In this document: piece after piece, positions 16,637 through 26,370 of the stretch
How positions within the stretch are numbered: position 1 is the stretch's first letter
How the letters are laid out: each line of letters begins with the position of its first letter
NCBI RefSeq assembly: GCF_014639535.1
Contig: NZ_BMGA01000004.1
Coordinates: 124,001-188,000, forward strand
DNA length: 64,000 nucleotides
Direction of reading: 5' to 3'
DNA from: Flavobacterium palustre
Lineage (GTDB): Bacteria > Bacteroidota > Bacteroidia > Flavobacteriales > Flavobacteriaceae
The notes under the pieces: model-generated
What the model saw: the letters and a program-made list of their open reading frames with translations, nothing else
Told to the model about the DNA's origin: nothing
Databases searched by the model: none
Translations under genes and position numbers: made by a program

Positions 16637-17710
16637 TTAAATCAAACAATAATCAATGGAAAGAAAATCCAAATAAAGAACATCAAAAAAATCCCAATAC
16701 AAAAGATACATTTTTGCTCCCAGATTAATTTTTCGGAAACTCGCCGGAGTAAATCCATAGAAAATTTTAAATGCTGCCGAAAAATGTGAGACATCTTTAT
16801 AGCCGCATTTATAAGCTACTTCGCCCACATTAGAGGATTCATTTTTAAATAAATCCTTAGCATATTCCATCCTGAGTTGGGTAACATAACTTTTTATGGT
16901 GGTTTTAAAACAGGATTTAAAGCCTTTTTTGAGTTTGAACTCGTTAAGTGAAACTAATCTGGAAAGTTCAGCAAGAGAAGGCGCATTAGTAAAGTTTTTT
17001 TCTAAGATTGATTTAGCCATCAAAAGTTTGCTTACATCTTCCTCATCTATTTGAGGCTTGTTTTCGGTTTTTTCCATTAAAGAATCCAATTGAAAAATCA
17101 GCAATTCTTTAATTTTAGCTTCCAAATACATTTTCTTTATTGAACCTTCGTATTTACAATTCTTAATTTCGTGTAGCACCCATTGAATTCCGGAGTTAAA
17201 AGGAGCATATTTAGGAGTAAGATATCCGGTTTTCTTTTGGCAGATATTTTTGGAAAATTTCTGGTGCAGCTCCCAGTCTTCGTTAATCAATTTCGAATAA
17301 AAATCGGGAGATAAAATAATGGACAGACAATTTATTTCTTCTAAAGCAGGAATTTTAAAAGTAGCTTTTAGCTGAGAAGCGTACAGAATATTATGAGTAT
17401 TTTCAATTGAAAAGGATTCCTTTTCCAATTGATCAACGTGGGTTTCTAAATTATTGGAACAAATAAAATTCATCACTATCGATTCTCCGGTAATTTTGGT
17501 TTGAATGGTTTGCGGTTTTGAAAAATACATTTGGGTATCCAAAATTAAAATTCCCTCCGTAATTTGATTACGGATTGTAATTGTATCATCTTCATCATAT
17601 TTTACAATGGTATTTTCCTCCACAAAAAGGCTCTTTGAATGATACAAATCATCCGTTTCTATCGAAATAAAAGCTTGCGGCTGACCTAAAATTGCAGATG
17701 TAAGTTTCAA
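16637..17710 (-). CDS. AraC-family transcriptional regulator
   Basis: A 357-residue regulator with a C-terminal AraC/XylS double helix-turn-helix (about 245-330: LAELSRLVSLNEFKLKKGFK, then VGEVAYKCGYKDVSHFSAAFKIFYGFTPASFR). The N-terminal 220 residues are a sensor domain without a recognised fold, similar in plan to PchR-type siderophore regulators. The start appears to be TTG at 17710, because an in-frame stop lies 15 bases before it and the next ATG is about 60 codons inside. It is divergent from a TonB receptor gene, with two direct repeats in between, and probably controls that receptor in response to its ligand. Confidence 0.88.
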   Translation of the reverse strand: MKLTSAILGQPQAFISIETDDLYHSKSLFVEENTIVKYDEDDTITIRNQITEGILILDTQMYFSKPQTIQTKITGESIVMNFICSNNLETHVDQLEKESFSIENTHNILYASQLKATFKIPALEEINCLSIILSPDFYSKLINEDWELHQKFSKNICQKKTGYLTPKYAPFNSGIQWVLHEIKNCKYEGSIKKMYLEAKIKELLIFQLDSLMEKTENKPQIDEEDVSKLLMAKSILEKNFTNAPSLAELSRLVSLNEFKLKKGFKSCFKTTIKSYVTQLRMEYAKDLFKNESSNVGEVAYKCGYKDVSHFSAAFKIFYGFTPASFRKINLGAKMYLLYWDFFDVLYLDFLSIDYCLI

Positions 17711-17712
17711 AA

Positions 17713-17748
17713 TAATAATCCGTTTTTACAAAGTAATAATCCGTTTTT
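17713..17748. promoter_or_regulatory. Candidate AraC-type operator: two 15-bp direct repeats, 21 bp apart
   Basis: TAATAATCCGTTTTT occurs exactly twice, at 17713-17727 and 17734-17748. The 21-bp phase (two helix turns) is the classical spacing of AraC-family half-sites. The repeats end 5 bases before the upstream box of the receptor promoter and start 2 bases before the regulator's own start codon, so the regulator could both activate the receptor and control itself. Confidence 0.65.
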
Positions 17749-17753
17749 CCCTA

Positions 17754-17783
17754 TTTGTTTCTTGTGTTGTGATAGTATTTTTG
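17754..17783 (+). promoter_or_regulatory. Promoter of the siderophore-type TonB receptor operon
   Basis: TTTG (17754-17757), 18 bases, TATTTTTG (17776-17783): perfect consensus. The leader is about 60 bases. Confidence 0.75.
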
Positions 17784-17849
17784 CGACAAATTTATTTATA
17801 ATAAATCTAATTAAAAATAATTTTTTCAAAAAAATATCGAAATTTAGAA

Positions 17850-20231
17850 ATGACTACTCACCCATTTTACAATCTGCTGTTTCTTTTACTAACTATTTCA
17901 GCCTTTTCACAGCAAGATGAAACAGCCGAAAAAGTAGCTACTGTTACAAAAGTTCCCGCTACAGAAAAGAAACTAAAAAAAGAAGAAAAGATTGAAACAC
18001 TAAAAACGGTTAGTATTCAGGGAAAATCAAAAAAACAAAAGGTAGAAACTTCCGGTTTTGCAGTAGCCATTATCGAAACCAAAGAAGCATCTCTAAGAAA
18101 CTTAACTACCAATGAATTACTGGACAGATCAGTAGGTGTGCGTGTAAGACAAAATGGAGGAATCGGTTCCAATGTGGAGTACAACCTTAACGGTATGTCA
18201 GGAAGTACTATTGGAATTTTTATTGATGGAATAGAAGCTTCTACTTACGGTTCGTCATTCAATTTAAATAACATTCCTCCTGCGATGATTGAACGCATTG
18301 AGGTTTACAAAGGAGTATTGCCATCGCATTTAACCGGTGATTATGTAGGTGGAGCCATCAATGTGGTATTGAAAAAAGATGTTTCTAAAAATAGTTTAAC
18401 TCTGGCTACTTCTTATGGTTCATTTAATACTTTTCAATCGGATCTTGGCGGAACCTATCGAGACAAAAAAACAGGGCTTTCTGTTAGAGGTTCCGGTTTT
18501 TACACCTATACCGATAACAGTTATGAAACTTGGGGAAAATCCAGCACTTACGTAAATCCTGGCGGCGATATAGACCCATATTATAGAGCGAAACGCTTCA
18601 ACAATACCTATAAAAATATTGGTGGGCGAATTGAAGCCGGTTTTACCGATACCAAATGGGCCGATCAGTTTTTTATTGGCTATAATGGATCCAGTAATTA
18701 CACTGAAATTCCGCATGGAATAACAATGTCAACTCCTTATGTAGGCCGATTTAGTAAAATGAAATCAAATGTGCTACTTTTAAATTATAGCAAGAAAAAT
18801 TTCTTAGTAAAGAATTTAGCTTTAAATGTTAATGGTACACGTAGCTATCGTAGTACCTATCTTCAGGATACTGTGGGCTATGCTTACAACTGGGATGGAA
18901 AAATTAGACAAACACCAATACATGTAGATCTTTATGACGAAAATGGAAACCCTATATATGATAGAGATGAAAATGGCAATATTAAATACAGACCAGAAAC
19001 GGGTGAACCCATCATCGCAACTGAAGAAAGATTAATTCTCTTAAAAACACTTCGAGGAGGACAACAAGGAGTAAAAACCATAACGAATACCGATAGAAAA
19101 ATTACTAATATCCGTTCTAATTTAGGATACATGATTGTAGATGGTCACCGCCTCTCATTCAATCACAAATTAGAAGCCACTGACAGAAAAGATGAAGATC
19201 TTTTGAATCCATCTAAAACTGATTTTGCAACCATAAGTAAGATTACCAAGAATATAATTTCGATGAATTATGAAGCTGAAACCTTCAACAGAAAACTCCG
19301 AACCAATATTCTGGGCAAATACACCAATAACCGAAACGATCAAACAAAATACGAGATTGCTACTGTTGACGGAGTCAATTCGATTGTAAAAAAAGATACA
19401 GCTTCTATCAATAATAATTTTGGCTATGGCGCAACAGTTTCCTATAATATTCTCTCTAGTTTATATCTTATTGGCTCTACTGAAAATTCGCCTATCATGC
19501 CCAGTGACGAGCAATTATTTGGAGCTCCTGAGCGAAATATTCTGCCTAATGTAGGTTTAAAACCTGAAAAATACATTAACTATAATATAGGATTCCGATG
19601 GGGACCTTCTGATTTTGGAAAACACAGAATTTCATTATATGCAAATGCTTTCTGGCGTAATGGTTATGATAAAATTGTTCAACGAACAGTAGCTGACAAT
19701 GAAATCGAAAACGAAGCCGAAGCGAATATTCAGGTAACTCAGTATGTGAATATGGATCATACACAAGCCAAAGGTTTTGAAGCCGAGATTATTTACATCT
19801 ATAATAATCGATTGAATACTTCTTTTAATATTTCAAAATTCAATAACCTCGATAAAAGTAAATTAGATAGTGACGGTGATCCAAATGATTATTATGGGCA
19901 TCAGGTAGCTAACGAACCTTTTTTTACTATGAATTTAAATACACAATATGGTTTTAGAGACCTATTCCAGAAAGGATCTGTACTGAATACTTATTATACT
20001 GTAGGATTTGTAGGTGAATATTATACCGCCAGAGGACAGGCGGAATGGTCAAAAACCCCCAACCAACTTCCTCATGATTTAGGGCTAAGTTATCGCTTTC
20101 CTTCGAAAAAACTGATTGCCAGCTTAGATGTTAAAAACATCTTTAATGCCGAAGTCTATGACAATTTTCAAATTCAAAAACCGGGTCGGGGCATTTATTT
20201 CAAATTGAATTACACTTTAAATAATTTTTAA
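17850..20231 (+). CDS. TonB-dependent receptor, siderophore-type
   Basis: A 793-residue outer-membrane receptor. Signal peptide to about residue 21, a Lys/Glu-rich linker (about 22-60), the plug (about 60-180, with NELLDRSVGVRVRQNGG, FIDGIEAS and IERIEVYKGVLPSHLTGDYVGGAINVV), then a barrel ending in YFKLNYTLNNF. Unlike the receptor at 13408 it lacks the N-terminal CarboxypepD domain, which fits iron-siderophore receptors. It is divergent from an AraC regulator and followed 20 bases later by a DUF4374 lipoprotein. This set resembles the xenosiderophore receptor/lipoprotein pair XusAB of Bacteroides; the ligand is not readable. Confidence 0.88.
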   Translation: MTTHPFYNLLFLLLTISAFSQQDETAEKVATVTKVPATEKKLKKEEKIETLKTVSIQGKSKKQKVETSGFAVAIIETKEASLRNLTTNELLDRSVGVRVRQNGGIGSNVEYNLNGMSGSTIGIFIDGIEASTYGSSFNLNNIPPAMIERIEVYKGVLPSHLTGDYVGGAINVVLKKDVSKNSLTLATSYGSFNTFQSDLGGTYRDKKTGLSVRGSGFYTYTDNSYETWGKSSTYVNPGGDIDPYYRAKRFNNTYKNIGGRIEAGFTDTKWADQFFIGYNGSSNYTEIPHGITMSTPYVGRFSKMKSNVLLLNYSKKNFLVKNLALNVNGTRSYRSTYLQDTVGYAYNWDGKIRQTPIHVDLYDENGNPIYDRDENGNIKYRPETGEPIIATEERLILLKTLRGGQQGVKTITNTDRKITNIRSNLGYMIVDGHRLSFNHKLEATDRKDEDLLNPSKTDFATISKITKNIISMNYEAETFNRKLRTNILGKYTNNRNDQTKYEIATVDGVNSIVKKDTASINNNFGYGATVSYNILSSLYLIGSTENSPIMPSDEQLFGAPERNILPNVGLKPEKYINYNIGFRWGPSDFGKHRISLYANAFWRNGYDKIVQRTVADNEIENEAEANIQVTQYVNMDHTQAKGFEAEIIYIYNNRLNTSFNISKFNNLDKSKLDSDGDPNDYYGHQVANEPFFTMNLNTQYGFRDLFQKGSVLNTYYTVGFVGEYYTARGQAEWSKTPNQLPHDLGLSYRFPSKKLIASLDVKNIFNAEVYDNFQIQKPGRGIYFKLNYTLNNF

Positions 20232-20251
20232 TAATCAAATAAATCAATATC

Positions 20252-21637
20252 ATGAAAAAAAATCTATTTAAAATAGGATTGTTTAGTATGGCTTTAGCAG
20301 CTCTCACATTAGGAAGCTGTAGCAATGATGACAATAACAACGATTCTGAAAATAATTCCGGAAATGACGGAAAACGTTGGATTTCTCTAACAGGATCATT
20401 TCCAGATGAAGGCGGAACTGCAGGTAATGGTGGTACGCGTGCCTATGCAATTTCCGAAGAAAACGCAGCTGATCCCAACTATGTTGTTGAATTATTTAAA
20501 ATGGAAAATCAAAAATATGTAAATGGTTTTGCTTTAAAATCAGAACGTACTGCCCGTGTACAAGCATCTGCTGATGGAAAATATTTATACAACATTCAAT
20601 ACACCGGAACCGAAGGTGGTGTTTTCAACAAATACCAGGTTAATGGTGGAGGAGACTACAAAGAAGTAGGTTCTGAAATAAACACGGCTACAATCCTTGG
20701 CACTTCTCCTCGTTGGGTAAAAGCTGCCGAAGGAATCGGAGTAGGGGTTTATGCTAGTGCTTTAGATATAGAATATGAAGGCACAGCTCCAAATTTTGTT
20801 TTCAAAAAGCGAGAAAGTGAAATTAAAATTGCAACAATCAATTTAGACAACACCTTTATTGCTAATACTGCTGTATTCAATTTCCCATTCACCGATGCAG
20901 AAAAAGCTGCTGGTTATTATGTAGGACGTATTGATGTTCCTGTATTGAACGCTGCTAAAGACAGAATCTACATCGGGTGTAATGTAAGTAAATATAATCC
21001 TGCCGGAACACCTACAATAAATACTTCAGGAATTCCTACATGGCCAAGTGATGCTGCTAATATTGATGGTACAAAAACATTGGTAGTAGATTATCCATCA
21101 TTAAGAAACCCAAGAGTTCTTACTTCTACCTTAACAAAAGTTAACAATCACGGATACCGTACTATGACACAACATGTGGGAACTGATGGTCATGTTTACC
21201 AGGCAACTGCTACATCAGGTGCTGATATCTTACGTATCAGTAAAACAACTTATAACTATGATGCAAATTACCACTTTAACTTAAACACTGCTTTAGGAAT
21301 AACTGGTGCTCAAATTAGAGCATGGAGATATGTTAAGGATGGTATTGCAGTAGTACTTTATACTATTTCAGGAACTAATGGTGGTTATATTGCTTTAATA
21401 AACTTAAATGATAAAACTGCAACTAAATTAGCTACAGAAATTGAAACAAATGCTGGTTTAAATACTACCTTAGGTCAATACCAAAATATTGGTGTAATTG
21501 GCGATAATGTATATCTACCTTTAACTCCGGCTGGTGCAGATGGAAACATTTACATTGTAGATACAAAAGCTAAAACAATCAAAAAAGGAGCTCAGTTAAA
21601 AACAGCTACTGGTAGTTTTTATTTAGGTGCATACTAA
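20252..21637 (+). CDS. DUF4374 surface lipoprotein
   Basis: A 461-residue lipoprotein. The signal ends in LTLGSC (Cys near 23) and the mature N-terminus is SNDDNNNDSENN, an acidic stretch resembling the lipoprotein export signal that sends proteins to the cell surface in Bacteroidota. The body has repeated strand-turn patterns ending in GNIYIVDTKAKTIKKG, consistent with the beta-propeller-like DUF4374 family. It follows the receptor by 20 bases and so shares its operon. Family members paired with TonB receptors capture ferric siderophores at the surface and hand them to the receptor; that role is proposed here by context. Confidence 0.8.
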   Translation: MKKNLFKIGLFSMALAALTLGSCSNDDNNNDSENNSGNDGKRWISLTGSFPDEGGTAGNGGTRAYAISEENAADPNYVVELFKMENQKYVNGFALKSERTARVQASADGKYLYNIQYTGTEGGVFNKYQVNGGGDYKEVGSEINTATILGTSPRWVKAAEGIGVGVYASALDIEYEGTAPNFVFKKRESEIKIATINLDNTFIANTAVFNFPFTDAEKAAGYYVGRIDVPVLNAAKDRIYIGCNVSKYNPAGTPTINTSGIPTWPSDAANIDGTKTLVVDYPSLRNPRVLTSTLTKVNNHGYRTMTQHVGTDGHVYQATATSGADILRISKTTYNYDANYHFNLNTALGITGAQIRAWRYVKDGIAVVLYTISGTNGGYIALINLNDKTATKLATEIETNAGLNTTLGQYQNIGVIGDNVYLPLTPAGADGNIYIVDTKAKTIKKGAQLKTATGSFYLGAY

Positions 21638-21661
21638 AAAATAACGTTTAGTTGAAATAAT

Positions 21662-21697
21662 AAACCCCGATAAATTGAATTGTCGGGGTTTTTATTT
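21662..21697 (+). terminator. Terminator of the receptor-lipoprotein operon
   Basis: AACCCCGA / TCGGGGTT stem (21663-21670, 21683-21690) followed by TTTATTTTT. Confidence 0.8.
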
Positions 21698-21722
21698 TTA
21701 TAACAAAGATGTAAAATTCAAC

Positions 21723-22403
21723 TTACATCATACTCAAAATCTCTTTTTTGAAAGCGTCATATTCTCCCTGTAAAATCAATCCGTTGTCGAGGAGTTTTTT
21801 ATAATTCTGAAGTTTAGCAAAAAGTTCGTCCTGAGTTAATTCACTTAGCTGTTTTTCTGAGGATGGAACTGCATTTTCAGGAATAGCTTCAGTATAACTG
21901 GGAACAGCCGGCAAAATTTCGGCATAATGAGTTACTTCTTCGGTTTCTATTTCTTCCATTTCCTCATTAAATTCTTCAGCAATTGTTGCTGTGTTTTGAA
22001 CTGCTCCACTTTTTAGAATATCCAATTGCTCCTTAGCAAAAGTATAAATCTTTCTTGCCTGAATTTTTGGTATGTAATCAATAGAAACCGTCAAATCGGT
22101 CTTGGTCGAAAATGAGAATTCCGAACCTAAAATATTTTCCTTAACAAAGGTTCCTTCAATCTGATCCCAGGTATAATCAGTAAAATCCATCGAAAGCCCC
22201 AGGTTTTTAGGCTGACAGATAATAATTCGTTTATTGGTCAAAACAATACTGTCGGGAAAAACCGTAAGTGCCGGTTTTTTTTGAACTCCTATATATCCAA
22301 TTTCCTCATTTTTCATTAATAAATCATTCAGCTTTGAAGTGATTTTTTCAATGGCTTTCGGATCTTGTTCCTCGTTTAAAAATTTCTTAATTTGATCTTT
22401 CAT
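21723..22403 (-). CDS. Bacterial PH-domain protein with C-terminal SHOCT helix pair
   Basis: A 226-residue cytosolic protein. Residues about 30-130 form a bacterial pleckstrin-homology-like sandwich (KKPALTVFPDSIVLTNKRIIICQ, then FTDYTWDQIEGTFVKE). The middle (about 135-180) is acidic and low in complexity. The last 40 residues (LSELTQDELFAKLQNYKKLL, then NGLILQGEYDAFKKEILSMM) match the SHOCT pattern, a short helical module found at protein ends. Its partner or ligand is unknown. It is convergent with the DUF4374 gene and transcribed alone. Confidence 0.8.
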   Translation of the reverse strand: MKDQIKKFLNEEQDPKAIEKITSKLNDLLMKNEEIGYIGVQKKPALTVFPDSIVLTNKRIIICQPKNLGLSMDFTDYTWDQIEGTFVKENILGSEFSFSTKTDLTVSIDYIPKIQARKIYTFAKEQLDILKSGAVQNTATIAEEFNEEMEEIETEEVTHYAEILPAVPSYTEAIPENAVPSSEKQLSELTQDELFAKLQNYKKLLDNGLILQGEYDAFKKEILSMM

Positions 22404-22527
22404 TATGTGGCTGAATTTATTTTATATTTGGTTAAATAGTCTTTTTAGACCTTACAAAATTAAAGTCTAATTTCTTAAATAGGAGTTAATTATCCTAGTT
22501 TTATTACTACTTTATTTCCAAAACTAA

Positions 22528-22565
22528 AAAAAGCCTTAGTTATTATGTAAACAACTAAGGCTTTT
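22528..22565 (-). terminator. Terminator at the end of the LacI-controlled operon
   Basis: AAAAGCCTTAGTT pairs with AACTAAGGCTTTT around an 11-base loop; on the minus strand it is followed by a T-rich run. It lies 18 bases after the symporter stop. Confidence 0.8.
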
Positions 22566-22582
22566 CAAAAATAAATTAAAGA

Positions 22583-24151
22583 CTAAATCAATCCTTTTCG
22601 CTTTTTCTCTAAATAACCATAATACGTCAAATTATTAGGCACCTCGGTTTTAGGGAAAAAATAACTGGCAATCCATCCCACAAAAAACAATACTAAATGG
22701 CTGTAAACCCCCAACATATATTTATGGTGAGTGTAATTATAGCTACCCATATCTAACAAAAGATGTCTGCCCGCACCATTGCCTGTTGAAGTAGAAGTTA
22801 ATAACGCATATCCTGTAAACAAAATACAGGCCACAAGCCCTACATTCAAACCTTTTTTATTTGCTCTGTTGACAAAAAGCCCTAACAACAGCATCCCCGC
22901 AATTCCTCCCGAAAAGATAGCATACAACATAAAAACCGTTGATAAAATTCCATCATTTTCGCCTGCAAAAACATAAAAACTGGCTACTAAAATAGCTGCT
23001 AACCCGGCTACCACAACCAGGATTTTCCCCATTCGAAGTTGGTCCATTCCTGAGCTTTTAGGATACAATCGCTTGTAATAATCATCAACTCCTACAGCTG
23101 CCAAACAATTCAAATCGGCATCCAAACTGGAAATTGCCGCTGCAATCAATGCCGATAAAATCAGACCTATTAAACCCGGTGGCAATTGTGTTGTAATAAA
23201 ATGAGGAAAAACCGCATCTGATTTAATCCCCTGAGGTAATTCAACCGGATTTAAACCATAAAAAGAAAACAAAGCTGTTCCTATAAACATAAAAGCAATC
23301 CAAACAGGCACTGTAATTCCAATTCCTAGAACTGCTGCTTTTATGGCATCCTTATCTGATTTTGCAGTAAGATAACGCTGTACAATAGTCTGATCGGCTC
23401 CATATTTTTGAATAGCGTAAAAAACACCATTGATAACCATAACCCAAAAAGTAAGGTTAACAAAATCAAAATCATAAGGTCCAAAACCTATTTTATCACG
23501 ATCTACAGCATAATTTACAATAGCTCCAAGTCCTCCGTCGGTTTTTAAAAGAATAACGACAATAGCAACGATACCTCCTAAAATCAGTAAAAAACCCTGA
23601 ATAACATCTAACCAAATTACCGCTTCCATTCCTCCAAAAAGCGTAATGAAAACAATGGCAATTCCTATTATCCAGATTATTGTTAATGTATCAACACCGG
23701 TCATTGAAGACAAGGCCAAAGCCAACAGAAATAATACCGAACCCATTTTAGAAAAATGAGCAAAAATAAATCCTAAGGAACCATACACACGAGCCAGGTA
23801 TCCAAACCTTTTTTCAAAATATTCATAAGCACTCAAACCAATTACATTTCGGTACAAAGGCACAATAAACCGTATTGAAAAAAGAAGTACAACGGGTACC
23901 ATAAATCCCTGAATAAGAAGAATCCAGTTGGATTTATAACCTTCTCCCGGATAAGCTAAAAATGTTACACTACTGATTAAGGTTGCAAATATTGACATTC
24001 CAACTGCCCAGGCCGGAATATTTCCACCTGCTGCAAAATATTGATCTGTACTGGTGTTTTTTTTTGAAAACCGAACCCCAAACCAAAAGGTAACGATAAG
24101 TGATAAAACAATAATTAAATAATCAATAAAATGTAACGAGGCTCCATTCAT
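22583..24151 (-). CDS. Sodium:solute symporter (SSS family)
   Basis: A 522-residue inner-membrane carrier with about 14 hydrophobic helices. The early segment (WFGVRFSKKNTSTDQYFAAG, then PAWAVGMSIFATLISSVTFL) and the SALIAAAISSLDADLN motif are typical of the solute:sodium symporter family, the latter contributing to a sodium site. It is the last gene of a five-gene operon led by an alcohol dehydrogenase, starting 12 bases after the kinase gene. It probably imports the sugar acid or precursor that the operon degrades. The substrate cannot be read from the sequence. Confidence 0.9.
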   Translation of the reverse strand: MNGASLHFIDYLIIVLSLIVTFWFGVRFSKKNTSTDQYFAAGGNIPAWAVGMSIFATLISSVTFLAYPGEGYKSNWILLIQGFMVPVVLLFSIRFIVPLYRNVIGLSAYEYFEKRFGYLARVYGSLGFIFAHFSKMGSVLFLLALALSSMTGVDTLTIIWIIGIAIVFITLFGGMEAVIWLDVIQGFLLILGGIVAIVVILLKTDGGLGAIVNYAVDRDKIGFGPYDFDFVNLTFWVMVINGVFYAIQKYGADQTIVQRYLTAKSDKDAIKAAVLGIGITVPVWIAFMFIGTALFSFYGLNPVELPQGIKSDAVFPHFITTQLPPGLIGLILSALIAAAISSLDADLNCLAAVGVDDYYKRLYPKSSGMDQLRMGKILVVVAGLAAILVASFYVFAGENDGILSTVFMLYAIFSGGIAGMLLLGLFVNRANKKGLNVGLVACILFTGYALLTSTSTGNGAGRHLLLDMGSYNYTHHKYMLGVYSHLVLFFVGWIASYFFPKTEVPNNLTYYGYLEKKRKGLI

Positions 24152-24163
24152 AAGTTAAAAAGA

Positions 24164-25315
24164 TTAAAATTTCCAGATAGACTCAGTCCATTGATAACTT
24201 CCTGGTTTTAGGGTTAAATACATTTCTTTTTTTTGGTCAATTTTCATTCTTATTACTCCCTGAGCTAATTCCTGTTCAGGGTAAAACTTTTTATATTCTA
24301 AATGCTCTATAATCGAATAAGCTGTTGCCCCTCCTTCTATCAATAACTCTTCCAAACTTACTTTGCCCAACACCTTTTTTACTACCGAAGCCAATATTTC
24401 TTTTATTTTACAAGAAACAGCAGCTACTTCATCACACTTAAGTGTATCAATAGCAATAATCACTTTGTCGTTTTTTTCAATAGCTTCAACAATTGTACCT
24501 GCCCAATTTTCAATCATTTCCTCGCAATCCCCAATACATAAAATATTTTCGGGCATATACAAAACAGTTCCTCCGGCTTGTTTGGCTTTTCGTACTACTT
24601 CCCTGCTTGGCTCGTAATTACTTCCACATACATACAATGCTTTTTTACCAAAAGACATTGTTTTAACCGCTGTTGTATTTTCTTTTTTTATTTTTCTCAA
24701 AATAGCATTGAAAAAACTCGCTCCGCCTGCGGGCAACATCGTATCATCAATTACATTAGCCCAGCCCATCAAATCTTCATTTGTGGGTGTATTGCCTATA
24801 ATAAAACCCTCACGAGGTATTTTTTGTCCTAAAGAAACAGAAAAAGACTGCGCTTTGTAATCCACCCCAATTAAATCTAAAACACTGGAAGTTGTCCCTG
24901 TTTCATACTCATCACCACAAAAATCAGATTCCATCAACGGGATTTTATTCACATAATAAATGCCATCAACAATGGTTCGGTTCATTGCCGGATTAGCTGG
25001 AACCAACAAAACCTTTTTCTTACCCGAAACAGCTAATTGCACTTCTAATTCGTCTCCTATCTTTCCCCGAAGCAGCGAATCGGTTTTTTTATAAATAAAA
25101 TCGGGTTGTAATTTAAGTAATTCTTCTGTAACTTCTTTGATTTGTTTTTGAGCCTCAATTTTACACAAAGACCTCGTATTTGTTGCGATTACCAAAACAT
25201 CACAGTCGTAATTTGCATTTACACAGGTATCTATCGTAACGCTAAATCCGTTGCGAAGTGCAATTCCGCCTATTTCGGCAGCTCCTGTAAAATCATCTGA
25301 TATAACCGCTATCAT
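24164..25315 (-). CDS. Four-carbon acid sugar kinase family (DUF1537)
   Basis: A 383-residue member of the DUF1537 kinase family, which phosphorylates sugar acids such as D-threonate, D-erythronate or 3-oxo-tetronates. The N-terminal sugar-binding domain opens with IAVISDDFTGAAEIGGIALRNG and includes YKKTDSLLRGKIGDEL; the C-terminal nucleotide-binding domain contains GGATAYSIIEHL and the LKPGSY end motif. It starts 8 bases after the PdxA-like gene. Kinase plus PdxA2-type dehydrogenase is the known two-step pathway: phosphorylation, then oxidation with decarboxylation to dihydroxyacetone phosphate. The exact acid is not determined. Confidence 0.88.
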   Translation of the reverse strand: MIAVISDDFTGAAEIGGIALRNGFSVTIDTCVNANYDCDVLVIATNTRSLCKIEAQKQIKEVTEELLKLQPDFIYKKTDSLLRGKIGDELEVQLAVSGKKKVLLVPANPAMNRTIVDGIYYVNKIPLMESDFCGDEYETGTTSSVLDLIGVDYKAQSFSVSLGQKIPREGFIIGNTPTNEDLMGWANVIDDTMLPAGGASFFNAILRKIKKENTTAVKTMSFGKKALYVCGSNYEPSREVVRKAKQAGGTVLYMPENILCIGDCEEMIENWAGTIVEAIEKNDKVIIAIDTLKCDEVAAVSCKIKEILASVVKKVLGKVSLEELLIEGGATAYSIIEHLEYKKFYPEQELAQGVIRMKIDQKKEMYLTLKPGSYQWTESIWKF

Positions 25316-25323
25316 CTCCCTAT

Positions 25324-26370
25324 CTATTGATTGTCCTTTTTACTTTTATGCAATTTAGCCGCATATTCTATGGCAAGCACCATAGCATCCGGACTGGCAA
25401 TTCCTCTTCCTGCAATTTCCATTGCTGTACCATGATCCACCGAAGTTCTGATAATTGGCAATCCCAATGTTATATTCACTCCTCTTACACTTTTCATTTG
25501 TCCTTTGGACTGATCCCAGTTGAAGCCTACGGTTTTAAAAGGAATATGTCCCTGATCGTGGTACATAGCCACACAACCATCATAAACGCCACCAATTGCT
25601 TTTGGAAAAAGTGTATCGGCAGGAATTGGCCCTTCAACATTAAAGCCTCTTTTTAAAGCTTCCTGAACAGCCGGAAGTATTTCCTGCTCTTCTTCCCAAC
25701 CAAAAAGGCCTCCATCACTCGCATGCGGATTTAATCCGGCTACACCAATTTTAGGATTAATAACTCCCAATTTTTTACAGGCATCATCAATAAGATATAT
25801 GGTATCTAAGATTCTCTCTTTTTTAACCAAATCGCAGGCTTGTCTCAAAGAAACGTGTGTTGAAACATGAACTACTCTTAGATTTTCCTCTACTAATAAC
25901 ATTCCGTATTTTTTAGTATCGGTATAATGTGCATAAATTTCGGTATGACCTGCAAAAATATGTCCTGCTTTTTGAATGGATTCTTTATTGATGGGCCCGG
26001 TAACCGTTCCGTCTATTTCTCCGGCCAGAGCCAATTCGATATTTTTAACAACGGTTCTAAAAGAAACATCCCCTGCTTCTGCTGTGATTTCACCCATTTT
26101 CAAATCGGCGATATTCATATATTTCAAATCAAAAACATCTGCTGTACCTTTTTCAAATTTGGCATCAGCAATTTTTGAAATTCGATTCACTTTTAAATCC
26201 AATCCACAAAACTGAATGGCTTGTTCAAAAACATCAGCTTCACCCACTAAAACAGGGCGGCTCACCTCATAAACTCTGGAATCTAATAAGGCTTTTACAG
26301 CTACTTCGGGTCCTATACTTGCGGGATCACCCATTGTGATTCCTAATATTGGCTTTCTGTTCTCCATCAT
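25324..26370 (-). CDS. PdxA-family 4-phospho-acid dehydrogenase (probably catabolic PdxA2-type)
   Basis: A 348-residue NAD-dependent dehydrogenase of the PdxA family. Visible: ITMGDPASIGPEVAVKAL at the start, TGPINKESIQKAGHIFAGHTE near 120-140, LNPHASDGGLFG, and AMYHDQGHIPFK with the metal-binding His near 270. The family oxidises 4-phosphohydroxy-threonine for vitamin B6, or 4-phospho-D-threonate/erythronate when paired with a DUF1537 kinase. The operon context, sandwiched between kinase and aldolase under a LacI regulator, favours the catabolic role. Its ATG overlaps the stop of the aldolase gene (TAATG). Confidence 0.88.
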   Translation of the reverse strand: MMENRKPILGITMGDPASIGPEVAVKALLDSRVYEVSRPVLVGEADVFEQAIQFCGLDLKVNRISKIADAKFEKGTADVFDLKYMNIADLKMGEITAEAGDVSFRTVVKNIELALAGEIDGTVTGPINKESIQKAGHIFAGHTEIYAHYTDTKKYGMLLVEENLRVVHVSTHVSLRQACDLVKKERILDTIYLIDDACKKLGVINPKIGVAGLNPHASDGGLFGWEEEQEILPAVQEALKRGFNVEGPIPADTLFPKAIGGVYDGCVAMYHDQGHIPFKTVGFNWDQSKGQMKSVRGVNITLGLPIIRTSVDHGTAMEIAGRGIASPDAMVLAIEYAAKLHKSKKDNQ

